From Cephalotrichum gorgonifer (taxonomy: Eukaryota; Ascomycota; Sordariomycetes; Microascales; Microascaceae): DNA of 64,000 nt. The notes below the pieces were generated by a model. It made no database searches. It was not told where the DNA came from and saw only the letters and a list, made by a program, of their open reading frames with translations. The translations under genes were made by a program, and so were the position numbers. Each line of letters opens with the position of its first letter. The stretch's first letter is position 1. Of this stretch, positions 1 to 11,745 are shown piece by piece. The DNA lies in assembly GCA_900312665.1 (NCBI GenBank), contig ONZQ02000005.1:527854-591853 (forward strand). Direction: 5' to 3'.

Positions 1-362
1 TAAAGTTTTAAATCTATTTACTCAGTCTGTCCTGCACTTTCCCAAACCTAGGTAACACTGAGCTTTCGTCTATTGCCTAAACTCTCAACACATTTTTATG
101 TTTTTTCTCTGTCTCGTGGCCGTGGTAGGGAAGTTATTAGTACATTCGAGCCGAGTGTCCGCAGCAGAGCGACACGGAGACGGAGCGGGGCCGTACTCGG
201 ATATCACATCATCATGATCATGGCGAGGATAGCGAGTCCCCTGAGCTTTTTCGCCGACGGTAGCCGCTTACACATATGCTTTCTCGACTTGCATCATTCA
301 TGAAGTCATCGATTTAACCCACTATTGTTGTAGTCATTGTCCCTTCACGTAGTTGTGTGCTG
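1..362. other. left-edge non-coding sequence
   Basis: No supported gene. One 76-codon open frame (73-303) has no recognisable domain and is probably chance. The stretch is presumably the promoter and 5' leader of the gene that follows. Confidence 0.5.
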
Positions 363-1767
363 ATGCATCGACTTGGTCGAACAGTCCATTATTCAATTGC
401 AACCACAAGGCCTTTGACGGAAACCAGTCGTATAGGACAATGTCGTCTCCGACATCACCATAACGGACCTCGTCTTCCACAGACATTGGCTCAGTCCCAG
501 ATCAAGTCCCAGATCAAGTCCCAAATCACCCAACTCCCCCGATCCAAGCGGCTGCTCTCACACTCGACCGCCTCAACAATGGCCACCCCAGACGAGCCAA
601 TCAGCCGATTCAAGAAATCAATGCAAGATGTCTACGGTCCCATCGACGACCTCACCGCCGAGAAGGCTAAGACCTGGGATCCCCCGTCTTCTCCGGGCGC
701 GGGGGGCCACCGCGGCCGGTACCTCTGGACCGACGCCTTCGGGGTGGTAAACCTCATAACCCTATACAAAGAGACCTCGGACCCTTCCTGCCTCGAACTA
801 GCGAAGTCACTCGTCCGCACCGTGCACGACGTGCTTGGCCGCACGCGCGACGGCACAGCCCGACTCCCCGGCGCGACGGACTCGGCACCGCTCAAGGGTG
901 GGCTGAGGATCGGAAAGCTCGACGAGGGGGGCCGTGACGGGGACGGGCAGTACCATCACTATCTTACGCTGTGGATGTTCGCTCTGAACAGGTTATCCGT
1001 CGCCGCGGGAGACAGGGGGTACAACGACCTCGCGGTCCAGCTGGCGGCCGCCATCCACCCTCACTTCGTCCATCGGAGCTCCTCAGGTCGCCTCAGCCTC
1101 GTATGGAAAATCTCGATGGATATGAGGCTCGCGCTCGTGCCGTCGGAGGGGCACCTCGATGGGGCGACAGGGTACGTCATCTACGGCCTCCTCCAGCGCA
1201 CAGCCGCCCACTTCGACTCCTCGTCGCCCCGCGTCTTGGAGGCGGAGCTGAAGGACTACTCCGAGATCATGGGTCGCGAGGGCGGCCGGGGCCTCACGGC
1301 TAGCACGGACAGCTTGGATCTAGGGATGGGTCTCTGGATGTGCCACCTCGCCAGGGGAGAGCCGTGGGCCGATAGGCTGGGGGCTGAGAGTATGTACATG
1401 GCGCTCAAGGCTCTGGGCCGTGACCGGGGGCCTCCGAGCAGGCGGTTGGCGTTTAGGGAGTTCGGGCTCTGTCTTGGGGCCAGGTGCTACGGTGCGGAGG
1501 GCCTCGTTGCACAGGGGGTGGACGAGCTGGTCCGGTTCTGGGAGGAGTATGAGGACGAGTTGGACGGGGATTTGAGGCCTATATCGCTCGTGATGTATGC
1601 CGCCGCGATCATGCCTGGTGGTGAGATCCCTTCCCCCCAACACTCCCCCAACATCCCCTCCCCCCCAACACTGTATAACTACCTTACTCAGTGTTCATCG
1701 CTTGCTTAGTAGAGTATACTGACACGGCATAGCTTTCCGCAAGGAGTATCTTCCTCTCACAAAATAA
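363..1767 (+). CDS. uncharacterised protein, probably alpha-helical barrel, possible mitochondrial presequence
   Basis: Two exons are proposed: 363-1620 and 1733-1767, with a GT-AG intron at 1621-1732. After splicing the last residues read MPGAFRKEYLPLTK, giving about 430 aa from the first ATG. I do not recognise the family with certainty. The body is rich in helices with aromatic, Gly and Asp patches (GQYHHYLTLWMFALNRL, SEGHLDGATGYVIYGLL), which resembles six-hairpin (alpha/alpha toroid) glycosidase-like folds; that is inference from sequence texture. Residues 1-72 are basic, Ser/Gln-rich and acid-poor, ending RLLSHSTAS, like a mitochondrial targeting peptide. A second ATG at 579 (CAACAATGGCC) has a much better start context and would give a cytosolic form of about 358 aa. 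The start is therefore uncertain, and dual targeting from two starts is possible. Confidence 0.7.
494..529 (+). repeat. three tandem 12-bp units
   Basis: Three tandem copies of GTCCCAGATCAA-like 12-mers (the third is diverged) encode SQIK-SQIK-SQIT inside the putative presequence of the first gene. The repeat keeps the reading frame. Confidence 0.85.
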
Positions 1768-4419
1768 TGGGCCAAAGACGCCCAGGCAACTCAGTCTTAG
1801 GCCTTCGCTAGGGTCGCGGGTGTGTGTGGAAGTGTAAGTCGTAATCTTGTAGGAAATCGCTTTAATCCAAGTGTAAATAATGCTCGGGCTCGATGCCGAT
1901 AAAGCACAATTGTGTTAGGCTCTGTGTCCTGTGATTCTATGGCTGGGCCTGTGGGACAAGTACCTAAACCCTTGATAGGCGAAGTTAATATGGGAGTTGC
2001 GTCGTGTCTGGCTTCGCGGCAGCTAAAAAAAAAATGCAGCCTCCGGCCTCAATGCCTCCTACTCATTCCATCTACTGCTAGTTTGTGAATCATCCATCTT
2101 TACTGCCACAGTGGGTAACCTGCACAATGGTACCCGTACATCTAGTATGTGTGCTCGCCCATAAAATTTTCGAAAGAACTCGGCCTCCGAGGTTTCGGCC
2201 CCGTGGTGGTATTCTTGCTCCCGGACAGCCGGCTCGTTTGGGCCTTTTTGGGGGTGGGTGATGTTGATCTAGGGCAATCTGGCATCTCGGCACACGGCAC
2301 GCGATCTTGAAGGCGGCAGAGCCCTCGGGAATTAGACTTGCCAAGAACCGACCTCCGGGGGGTGCTGCCGATCTTGTTTATTCCCGGCTTGGCCAGGCAA
2401 ATCATGGGCCTGTTGGTGACAATAATACATCTTCTTTGAGCAGCACGAGGCACTTCTGGGTGATTCTGGCATCAGCCCATTCTGTATATTGGCATGGTCA
2501 GGTCCGAGGATAACGGGGATACTCGTCCACGCTGCGGGATTCCCCCACGATGGGTGTATTGGCTTGTTTGTTCCTAGTTTAACTAGTGACACAGACATTC
2601 ACCGTATCTCACCTCATGCTGCTCCTTCCAATATGCGGAGATAAATAATGGCACCAGTGACGCCATGAATACATGTAAACCACCCAATCAACCAAGGCGC
2701 AACCCACAGCCGAGGAGTCACTTACACACACTCCTCCTTGCCCCCCTCCCCGCGAATCCAGCCAGCGAAACAAATCTCTCCCATTACATATTACCCCCAG
2801 TTGTCAGGATCTCCAAAACCCTCCACGCCATGACTGCCGGACAGGGATTCCCGCTGCCGCCCATGCATCCATTAGACATCTAATCTGGGTAAAATAGGAT
2901 GAAATGGCGCGTGCCGCCATCGTTCGGAGAAAGAACTCTATAAGTCTTCTTCCCCCAGATTTACCCGCCGCCCAATCCGCCCTAGTCCCTGATTTCCCCG
3001 CAGAGCCGAGAGAGAGTGCGTACGCGTTCATCGTTACTTGACGTAGATTAAAGTTATCACAGCCGTGGGAGCGGGTCCTATACTCGGTCGTTGTATTGTA
3101 TTTTCTTTCACGATGCTCCCCTGAAGGCGGCACAGTTTCGATATACTTGGACTTGGGCCAAGATTTAGAAGAACAAAGTACTCTTATCCGCTCCAGTCCG
3201 TGCTCTCTCACTGACACTGCTACTCCGCTACACCCGGCGGCCGTCTAAATTTTGNNNNNNNNNNNNNNNNNNNNNNNNNNNNNNNNNNNNNNNNNNNNNN
3301 NNNNNNNNNNNNNNNNNNNNNNNNNNNNNNNNNNNNNNNNNNNNNNNNNNNNNNNNNNNNNNNNNNNNNNNNNNNNNNNNNNNNNNNNNNNNNNNNNNNN
3401 NNNNNNNNNNNNNNNNNNNNNNNNNNNNNNNNNNNNNNNNNNNNNNNNNNNNNNNNNNNNNNNNNNNNNNNNNNNNNNNNNNNNNNNNNNNNNNNNNNNN
3501 NNNNNNNNNNNNNNNNNNNNNNNNNNNNNNNNNNNNNNNNNNNNNNNNNNNNNNNNNNNNNNNNNNNNNNNNNNNNNNNNNNNNNNNNNNNNNNNNNNNN
3601 NNNNNNNNNNNNNNNNNNNNNNNNNNNNNNNNNNNNNNNNNNNNNNNNNNNNNNNNNNNNNNNNNNNNNNNNNNNNNNNNNNNNNNNNNNNNNNNNNNNN
3701 NNNNNNNNNNNNNNNNNNNNNNNNNNNNNNNNNNNNNNNNNNNNNNNNNNNNNNNNNNNNNNNNNNNNNNNNNNNNNNNNNNNNNNNNNNNNNNNNNNNN
3801 NNNNNNNNNNNNNNNNNNNNNNNNNNNNNNNNNNNNNNNNNNNNNNNNNNNNNNNNNNNNNNNNNNNNNNNNNNNNNNNNNNNNNNNNNNNNNNNNNNNN
3901 NNNNNNNNNNNNNNNNNNNNNNNNNNNNNNNNNNNNNNNNNNNNNNNNNNNNNNNNNNNNNNNNNNNNNNNNNNNNNNNNNNNNNNNNNNNNNNNNNNNN
4001 NNNNNNNNNNNNNNNNNNNNNNNNNGGGTGGATGCAGAAATGCTTTGGTTAATTAACGACGCGAAATTTTCCTTTCCTGCTTCTGAATGGCTACTTACGA
4101 GAGAGCGAAGGCCGTCAGAAACTGCCCTCTCACGCCGCGATACCCAAAATCCCGGATAATGAGCCCGGCCCTCCAGGCGCCGCCCATGGATGACCGGGCC
4201 AGATCATATAATTCAAACCCATCTGTGTACATAGAGAGATGAGGTCCGCCCCCCTTCTTCCTTTTTCGTACCGAAGAAAGTTTCTTTATTAGTAGTCCGG
4301 GTTCGCCTCTCTTACTTGAAGCCCTCGTTCCTGGTCCGTGTATTCGTCCATCCTCCCCCCCAACCGAAACCTGAGTATCGAGGAAACAGCATCACCCAAA
4401 GCCAAAACCTCCAACGACA
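1768..4419. other. intergenic region interrupted by an assembly gap
   Basis: No supported gene. Several 60-137-codon open frames occur (for example 2804-3217 on the minus strand), but none has a family signature or a consistent splicing model. The sequence right of the gap (4026-4419) is the promoter and leader of the dioxygenase gene. Confidence 0.5.
3255..4025. other. assembly gap (771 N)
   Basis: A run of 771 undetermined bases. Nothing can be said about its content, and a gene could be hidden there. The open frame that appears to run through it is an artefact. Confidence 1.
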
Positions 4420-5973
4420 ATGATGGAACTGAAGGCTATCATCGCCGGCCTCCTCCTGGCGGCCGCGCCTCTCGCCTCCGCCCACCCCGGCCACGAGCCG
4501 GTCCCCCACCACGCCGCGAGGCCGCTGAAGGGCAGGGATCTGAACCACTGCTCCAAGAGGTTCGCCGAGCCTCAGTTCCACAAGCGGTTCGTGGAGAAGA
4601 ATAGCGATGAGCTGCTTCGTCTGCGCAGGTCGGTGGGCGTCGAGCCGCACGATAGGTATGACTGCCCCGGTTTGTTTGGGGAAATGAGGGGAGGGTAATT
4701 CAATGTGGCGGATGGGAGATGGCTGACATTGGTATTTTATCTTTTGGCGTATAGCTCCAAGCTCCACACGAGGGATTATATTTCCGTTTCCCAGATCGAC
4801 CACAAGGTTGATAAAGAGGTCACCCTCGACATGTCGCCGTCGGAGCTCTTCGCGGATGCCGGTGCCTGCATCCTCATGCCGGCCGTGGACCAGGGACCAC
4901 TGTGTAAGTGAAAACGGGGAGCCTATGCTCATACCTTTTTGTTCTTTTCTGGGGAGGTCGAGAATCTCGGGTTTAACCCAGTACACCGGCCCGAAACTAC
5001 CCTCAACCTGTGAAGCTAACATGCGGGACTGAAGATGTCCTCGGTGAGGAGGTCCGGAAGGACATCACCAACTCCGAAGCAGGCGTCAAGATGACCCTAG
5101 CCATCCAGGTTGTCGACGTCCAGACCTGCGAACCCGTCACCGACGCGTACGTCGACATCTGGAGCTCCAACTCTACTGTAAGTGGACTTGAAATCCCACA
5201 GCCCTAATAGCACAATATTGGAGGCATTGGGGCGGACGAACTAATGCGCAAATAGGGCATCTACGTCGGTGTTCAGGGGTACCCCGGCATGGGTGACCCT
5301 AACGATCCCTCGATCCTGAAGGGGACGACACTCCGTGGTGTGCAGCCGACTGACGAGGACGGCATCTCGACCTTTGACACACTCATGCCAGGCCACTATG
5401 AGGGCCGCGCCACTCACATTCACGGTAACCCCCCCCCCCCCAAAAAAAAAAACACCTTAACCCATTTCCCTGAGCCTCAAATAACACCTGCCCATCTAAC
5501 GCCACCTAGCTATTGTCTACCTCGGCGCGACCAAGCAGGCCAACAACACCATCACCGGCGGCCGCGCAGCCCACGTGGGCCAGCTCTACTTCGACCAGTC
5601 CCTCATCGCCGGCTTCACAAACATCGCACCCTACTCGCAGAACACGATGGCCATCCTCCCCAACACCCAGGATTTCCTCTTCCAGATGGGCGCCAACGGA
5701 GACGACCCCATCGTGCGGTACTCCCTGGTCGGCGACAAGGTCGAGGACGGCCTCTACGCCTGGATCCGCTTCGGCATCAACGTCAACGCCAACATGCGCG
5801 TCAACCCCGCTGCGTTCTGGACCGAGAACGGCGGCGTGATGAACCCTACGGGGCCCGTCGCGCAGTTGGGCGGTGGGTTCGGTGGGTTCCCTGGTGGCGG
5901 GTTCGGTGGCGGGTTCCCCGGATTCGGCAGGCTCGTGAGGAGGATCTTTGGGAGGGGCGGTGACGAGGAGTAG
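4420..5973 (+). CDS. secreted intradiol ring-cleavage dioxygenase (protocatechuate 3,4-dioxygenase-like)
   Basis: Predicted non-haem Fe(III) dioxygenase that cleaves catechol-type rings between the two hydroxyls, outside the cell. Five exons join in frame: 4420-4655, 4755-4903, 5035-5177, 5256-5424, 5510-5973 (386 aa). Residues 1-21 form a signal peptide (AIIAGLLLAAAPLASA). Family landmarks follow in order: CILMPAVDQGPLYV, TCEPVTDAYVDIW, GIYVGV, then PGHYEGRATHIH. The expected iron ligands, two Tyr and two His, are present as Tyr179, Tyr224, His230 and His232. The C-terminus is unusual: about 20 residues of Gly/Phe-rich sequence, then a basic RLVRRIFGR stretch and GGDEE. Intron 4 starts with a C13-A11 homopolymer. 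The substrate cannot be read from the sequence; family members act on lignin- or tannin-derived catechols. The gene lies tail to tail with the next secreted protein. Confidence 0.9.
5429..5452 (+). repeat. homopolymer C13-A11 in intron 4
   Basis: Thirteen C followed by eleven A just inside the donor of the last dioxygenase intron. It is prone to slippage and to sequencing error but lies outside the coding sequence. Confidence 0.85.
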
Positions 5974-6462
5974 AGTGGTTCATTTGGAGAGAGGGGGGGC
6001 GAGTTCGCCCACTAAAGGGGGTCGCGTGGGCCGTGGGCCGAGTGAGTTCTAAAGACAATCTTTTGGACTATTCCGTATTTATCATTTCGACAATACTGAG
6101 AATGGAAGCATGTATCCCGCTGCAAGTGTGAATACACGAGGCGAATACAACCCGTCCTGTTTCGCTGCTGGTTCTTCTTAACGAAGTGTGGAAGTACCTG
6201 AATCGGTTTCGTCTCTTAGGGATAAATGACTCTTAACATTTGTACCTACTTCTCATTACAAGTTACTCTCTCAATGTGCAACGATATAATAATTTAGCAA
6301 GCTCTCTAGACTATCATGTATGAAGCAGCAAGAAAAGGGAGCAGATAAAAGCAACAGCGCCGAACATCGCCTTCCCCTGAGTCTTCTGCCTCTCAAAACT
6401 GTTCACTGTAAACCCTCCAATGATGATCTCAACTCCAAGATACTCCTAGTCTAGCCCAACTT
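5974..6462. other. convergent 3' intergenic region
   Basis: AT-richer sequence between two convergent genes; it should hold both 3' UTRs and polyadenylation sites. No other structure was seen. Confidence 0.5.
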
Positions 6463-7435
6463 TTACAGCTCATCCTTATCCCTCCTCTGTGCCTGTGTCA
6501 GAGCCCTCTTCCCCATCCTCTCCTCCCTCACCTGCTTCCTATTGTGCCGCTCCGCCGCCGCGTGCGCCCTCTCCCAAAACAGCCTCGCCGTGCGGCCCTC
6601 CTCCGTCTCGCGGATGTACTTCGCCTCGACGGAGAAGGACAGGTCGCGACCTCCGTTCTCGCGGTCGGGGAGGGTGATGGGCTGGGCCCAGGCGATCACG
6701 GCATCATCCTGGTGGTAGGGGACGTATTTCGAGAGATTTTTCAACTCAGCTGTTTGATGGGTTAGGACAAATTACTCTTGTATTTCTTTGTGGGGATTTA
6801 GGTTTATGGTTGCTCATAGATCTGAGATTGATACCGCACGAGAGAACCTGTGAAGGGGACGACTAGAACTTACCCTCACACTTGCTGCCCTGGGCCACCC
6901 AGAGTGGTAAAGAGTCGTAAATCTCGCCCGGCGCAAAGATCATCACCTTCTCCTCGGCGGGTAGCACCTCCAAATTCTCATCCCCCGTCACCATATCGTC
7001 AACCGCCTTCGACTTCCTCAGCACCGTGAGCCACCTCTTCTTCCGCTGCGCCTCGTCCTTCAGCTGCTCCTCCACCCAGACCCTCACGGCCTGCGGCACG
7101 TCCTTGTACTCCATCATCACGACGTCTCTCTCGCCGCCCTTGTAGTTGACTCCCTGCCAGGCGCCCGGGTAGAACCTCGACATGAGGATGCCGTTGACGA
7201 CGGTGGCCCAGGGCGCGAGGCCCTCGGGTCGGGGCTTGTAGATGTCCGTGACCTTGTACTGCGTCGCGGTGAAGTTGGCCGCGGTCTCGCAGGAGTTGTA
7301 CCCGCCGAGGCTCCCACCGTCGGCGGGCATGGTGTTCTTCCAGGCGAAGTTGTCGACCGTTCCGATGCGATAGACGTCCCAGTTGTGCGCGGCGGAGGCG
7401 AGGGCCGCGAGAAAGAGGGGGGCCGTGAGCTTCAT
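6463..7435 (-). CDS. secreted protein of unknown function
   Basis: Two exons on the minus strand: 7435-6874 and 6749-6463, with a 124-bp intron (donor GTAAGTT, acceptor AACAG, branch CTAAC). The product is 282 aa. ATG 7435 (CAAAATGAAG) is chosen because it starts directly at a signal peptide (MKLTAPLFLAALASAA). The only in-frame upstream alternative is a GTG. The mature part has two widely spaced Cys (in NSCET and SKCEG), an NFT N-glycosylation sequon, and a charged, helical C-terminal third (KRALTQAQRRDKDEL). I recognise no catalytic motif or named domain. It ends 490 bp from the end of the convergent dioxygenase gene, so both neighbours are predicted to be secreted, but a functional link is only a guess. 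Confidence 0.75.
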
Positions 7436-8525
7436 TTTGGGGAGCTGGGTCACAAGATCAAAGGGCGAAGTGGATTTGTGCAGTATATTTCTGAGGAGTG
7501 AGGATCTTGGATAGTGATGATGGTCAATGGCCTGCCCTTAGGAGTCCAGGATTCAACAATACGACTACATGAGGCAAAAGTGAGGGCGTTCAGACTCCTT
7601 CACACGTCGACTGGGACACGAAGGAACGTGGGGGACGGCAGATGCGACACTTATGCAGTGATTCAGTTATTTAATTTATATTTCCTCCGGTCGACAAGGT
7701 TTCCGTGGTTTTCCACGTTTCTCTCCCTCTCTCTTCCTCTCCACGTCTCGGCGGCAGTTCATATAACAGCCTAATCAAAACGCGACCTACGGGAACGAAC
7801 ACGTGTTACTTTCCCCTCGAGCCAAGGATATTATCATCGTTTCTTCGCCTGATATAATAATGTTTAATATCCATTTGCGGTCGGCAATTTTTGCTATGTT
7901 GTGCACAGGGGCCAGTTGTGATGATCAGTGGGTAGTGCTGTCCACGATGAGGATGGTGCGTGTAAGTGCGATTAAGAGGGCGAACGGGGGGGTCGCTCCA
8001 AACATTTGGGAAGCGGGAGTTCTTTTCATACTCCTAAATGTTGAATACGGAAATAGTAATTGATGTTGAATTGCTGAGCTCCAATACCGAGTCTAGATGT
8101 AAGAATCATGCCTCTCCAATTGAGTAAATATTTGGCTACTGCTACTGCCGCTTGCGTCGATCCGGAGCCTTACATTTTACCGCGGCTAAGCTAGGGACTC
8201 TGGATTTCCCCCCCGTAGGGCTCTCGGATGATCGTGATGAAATAATACAGGCTGGTGTTTGGTCATTCAAGCTGCCTTATGCACGGTCTTATGCCTCTTG
8301 AGCCATAGGGTCGTGGATTCACCCGCAATCGCCCTTCTTGTATAGAGATATTCAAAACCACTCTATCGCTTAGAATCGCGCCGCGGCGGCCTGGACTTCA
8401 TAGAGTTATCTTCCTTTCCAAGGAGTGTGAGGGGTAAGTCCCTTGAAGTCCGTAGAAGGGAAATAAGTTCGGGTATGGGGTATTATTCAAGCGCCGGTGT
8501 GGGAAGGGTCTGGTAAGTGGCAGTA
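7436..8525. other. intergenic, no supported gene
   Basis: Small open frames at 7514-7774 and 7803-8063 lack domains, start context and splice support. The left part is the promoter of the minus-strand secreted gene. Confidence 0.5.
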
Positions 8526-9412
8526 TCATTCCTCTCCGCCGCCCTCAGTTACCTCGTCATCCTGCTCATCCTCGGCACCATCTTCAGACCTTTCAGGTGC
8601 GCCTTCCTGCCCGGGGATATCCAGAGTCTCAGCCCCACAGCCTGCTTCCTCCTCCTCAGGCTGCTCTTTTACGGGAGGCGCTACCTTGATAGGCTCGTCG
8701 GTGGCATCCTCTCCCTCTCCATCACCTCCTCGAACTTCCCCCTGTTCCCCCCCCGCAGTTACCTCGCACTCCTCAGAACTTATCCGCAGCCCCGAAAACT
8801 CGACGTTAACAAGCCCTTTCCCCTCCCCCTCCTCCCTCTCCATAACTACCGTGACATCGAGATTCAGCACCGCGCTCGACGGCCCGCATTGGCTTACATG
8901 GCCATCATATATCGGGCTGGCAGTGAATTCCAGGGGGAAGTCCACGCCCACTGCACTCCCGAGCAGCACCTGGTCGTCCTGCTTCTAAAACCACGACCCC
9001 CGCCGTTAGCCTAGCACGCACTTCGTGTTATATAGGTTGACAGTTAACTCACGGCGGAGCCCTCTACCCCAGCCCAAGACGCCGTGGTCCTTATCGTAGC
9101 GGTTAGACCGGTGTCCAGGCCGGCATCCCCCGTAACGGCGATCTGTTGTAGAATGGCGCGATAGCCGGGGTTCAGTTCCAGTCCGATTGACGCGACGCAC
9201 GAGAGGGTGGGCACGTCGGCTTCATAGCCAATGGTGGTGTTGAAGGAGTGGTAGATGAAGCCGCCCGTCGACATGATGTCGAGTTCGTAGGTGCCATCGG
9301 GGCACCCTGTGCCGGAGAGCGCAAGGGACGCGACCTCGAATGGGACATCCTGGGCCAAGGCGTGTGTAAGGAGCAGGAGGGGAACAGGGCTTAGAACGGT
9401 GGAGGCGCGCAT
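8526..9412 (-). CDS. secreted DUF4360-like protein with acidic C-terminal tail
   Basis: Two exons: 9412-9053 and 8984-8526, joined by a 68-bp intron (donor GTGAGTTAAC, branch GCTAAC, acceptor TTTTAG). The product is about 272 aa. An alternative acceptor 6 bp downstream would remove two residues. The order of features is a signal peptide (residues 1-20), the Cys-containing SGTGCPDGTYEL motif, PTLSCVASIGLELNPGY, then HVSQCGPSSAVLNLDVTV. This is the arrangement of fungal DUF4360 small secreted proteins, a beta-rich family of unknown function. The last 75 residues or so are unlike that family: low complexity and dominated by Glu, Asp and Gly, with few basic residues. The tail could be a disordered cation-binding extension. 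The family call rests on motif spacing read by eye. Confidence 0.75.
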
Positions 9413-10375
9413 TTTCGGTATGGACAGGCGGATGGCTGGCGACTAGAGAACAAGAACGAGCGACAAAGGGTGGGTTGGGAGCTCAAGAGGCCTATCCAAC
9501 ATTGTTGTCCATGGTTCGATGGCCCGATATATGTAGCCCCCTTCCATATTCCGTAGCTTCCCCACCCCTCCAGCCTCTGCAGATGCGGGTGACGATCTCT
9601 CTATTATCGGTGGGAACGGGGTAGAGCCCAGGCTATGGATGGGACCGGACAATTTAACGGGGTACATCACCCGGCATGGAATCACAGCACTAAGAAACTC
9701 CCGGAGAGTTGCTCAATATGGAGGGAAACGCCCACCCTAGGCTATTTATTGATCGCCGGCGAGGGGCGGGTAAATTCCTGCGCAAGTCGCTGTATATCGT
9801 TTTTCATCATTGGGTTGTAGGTCTAGTTACAAATGGGTAGGAACCAAGAGCCGCAGAATACTTATCGAGAGGGATGATCGATAGTGAAAAATAGGAAGCC
9901 CCGAAACGCCAGAAGCCCTGGATATGGACGTCAACCTTAGAGTGGTTGGATCTCTCCGTGCCAAGCTGGCCACACCGGCGAGTAGGGGCGGGTATAGCCG
10001 TAGGTAAGACTATCTGAGATGGATATGAGAGGGGTTTGTAAGGCGATGTGCTTGGAGATGTTCCAGGTTATCATTGAGCATCTGGGCTTAGAAGATCCTA
10101 CCCGACACTCTTCAGTTATTTAGATCTATCCATCTCTTGACTTTCTAATGCCAACCCCCGATATTCAGCTACATTCGTTGACCTGCCTTGCCATATCCCT
10201 AGTATCAATCGATCCATAACGCCAAGAAAAAAACGTGCCACCAGTGCTTCGCTTATCCGCCCACGATTCAGGCTCCGTAAAGAAACGTACTGAGAAGGAA
10301 CGCTGACTGACCGTTTCCCTAGATTCTGTGGTGGAATCGGGCGTGCATCCTCATGATATGCGTCTCTGATGCCTT
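9413..10375. other. intergenic, no supported gene
   Basis: Promoter of the DUF4360-like gene on the left and 3' flank of the next minus-strand gene on the right. Short open frames only. Confidence 0.5.
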
Positions 10376-11203
10376 CTATCCCTTAAATGATTCCCAGGTC
10401 CTCCTCCTCCGCGCCACAACCTTCTTCCCAACTTCAGAAAGCGAAGGCATCCCCCCTCTGATCTCCTTCAACGCCTTCCGGATCCACTCCAGGCCGGGAA
10501 CGCGCTGTTCAAGGTCTTCGTCTCCCTCCCTCCCCTTTCCCTTCCACTTCCTCCACCTGAGCATACCCCTGTACCTGCCTCTGTCCCTGTCCCAGTAATG
10601 ATTGTTTTCCATCTGCTCCAAATCCTCTATCGTAACGAACGGTAGACCTAACAGATTCCCGATCGGTCGTCCGGACGCTATGAGAGTCGGGAGCTCCAGT
10701 GTTGTACCCGGGGTGCGTAGGCCGGTGGTCTGGGAAGGCGTCGAGGCGCTGGTAGTTGTCGATGTCGATGGTTTGAGGTCGAGGAGTCGGAGCTGAGCTC
10801 GGACTGAGGCGGGAATGGTTCCAGGCATGGCCGGGCCTAGCGGATCGCCGGTAGATGAAGAGGATGCGATGCATTGTTCGCCTTTTTCGAGGCAGGCCCG
10901 GCACTGTATGATTTTGTGACCATGAGGCTTTGCGAGTGCCCTTGCCAACACAGATTCACGCCGTGTGGTCTCAGTGATGGGTGTCTTTTCGGCAGTGGTT
11001 TGAGTTCCACTTGTTTGTTTAAGAAGAGGCGTTGGGGTGGTGATCAAAGATGATGATGTGAATGATATGGTTGGGAAGAAGGATGAGGATGACGGGGGGC
11101 TCTGAGCCTGGCTGGAATCTAGGCGATGATTCTCTTCTGGCAGGATAGGATGTCGAACAGAAGAAAATGATATAGAGTCGTATATTCGTATCAGGGACGA
11201 CAT
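10376..11203 (-). CDS. hypothetical S/T-rich protein
   Basis: A single uninterrupted 275-codon frame starting at an ATG. Family not recognised. Residues 30-75 and 135-175 are low-complexity Ser/Thr/Pro and probably disordered. Between them is a short Cys segment, IIQCRACLEKGEQC (CxxC-x6-C), which is too small for a known zinc finger. The C-terminal third is charged and strongly basic (GMLRWRKWKGKGRE, then KKVVARRRRTWESFKG), consistent with nucleic-acid or membrane-surface contact, or with a nuclear or mitochondrial matrix protein. No signal peptide or transmembrane segment is visible. Coding status is supported by the length of the open frame and by its codon choice; no homology was recognised. 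Confidence 0.55.
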   Translation of the reverse strand: MSSLIRIYDSISFSSVRHPILPEENHRLDSSQAQSPPSSSSFFPTISFTSSSLITTPTPLLKQTSGTQTTAEKTPITETTRRESVLARALAKPHGHKIIQCRACLEKGEQCIASSSSTGDPLGPAMPGTIPASVRAQLRLLDLKPSTSTTTSASTPSQTTGLRTPGTTLELPTLIASGRPIGNLLGLPFVTIEDLEQMENNHYWDRDRGRYRGMLRWRKWKGKGREGDEDLEQRVPGLEWIRKALKEIRGGMPSLSEVGKKVVARRRRTWESFKG

Positions 11204-11745
11204 GTTCGAAAAGATTCTGGGTGTGAAATTGATAGATGAGTGTATGTTGGGATCTTGATCTCACAATGGAGATAAATATCGGGGAGCTTTAGCAAGCAAG
11301 TGTGGAGAGAGCTTTTCGTAGGGAAGGGAATACCGTCTTTGGCCATAAGGATACACTCTCAGGTTTACTGGAACACCGGAACTTTGGAAATGGACAACTG
11401 GGGCATGCAGTTGGCGGTGGTCTGGGGTGGAGCTCCAGACTCCAGACTCTGGCCCTTGGAGTCTGCAAAACAAAGGAAGAATTCCACGTGGTAGAAGGTT
11501 CGCAGAGCTCTTGTCTACTGTCTCGCTCCTTCCTCCGCAGTATCATCCTTCACAGAATAACAACACCTACCGAAACCTTGAATATCAACTGAAAGGCTCG
11601 AACTCTCTTCCACCCATCACATCCCCTCCTTCACCCCCCCCCTGGCCTCACAACACAGCAATACAAGCCTTCAGTATCAAACCTTAAGTCAAAGTCTACA
11701 ACCAACCATACTCCTCTGTTTTCACTCAAAATCAGAGTATTCAGC
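11204..11745. other. divergent intergenic region
   Basis: Holds the promoter of the minus-strand S/T-rich gene. The right part (11560-11745) is C/A/T-rich without long GC tracts, like a fungal 5' leader. Confidence 0.45.

Noticed and set aside
2804..3217. 137-codon minus-strand frame
   Set aside because: No family signature, and it is next to the assembly gap, where coding potential cannot be tested.
3252..4052. 266-codon open frame
   Set aside because: It consists of undetermined bases (N) in the assembly gap.
8236..8310. Box C-like GTGATGA, possible C/D snoRNA
   Set aside because: No matching CTGA box D or terminal stem at a suitable distance.
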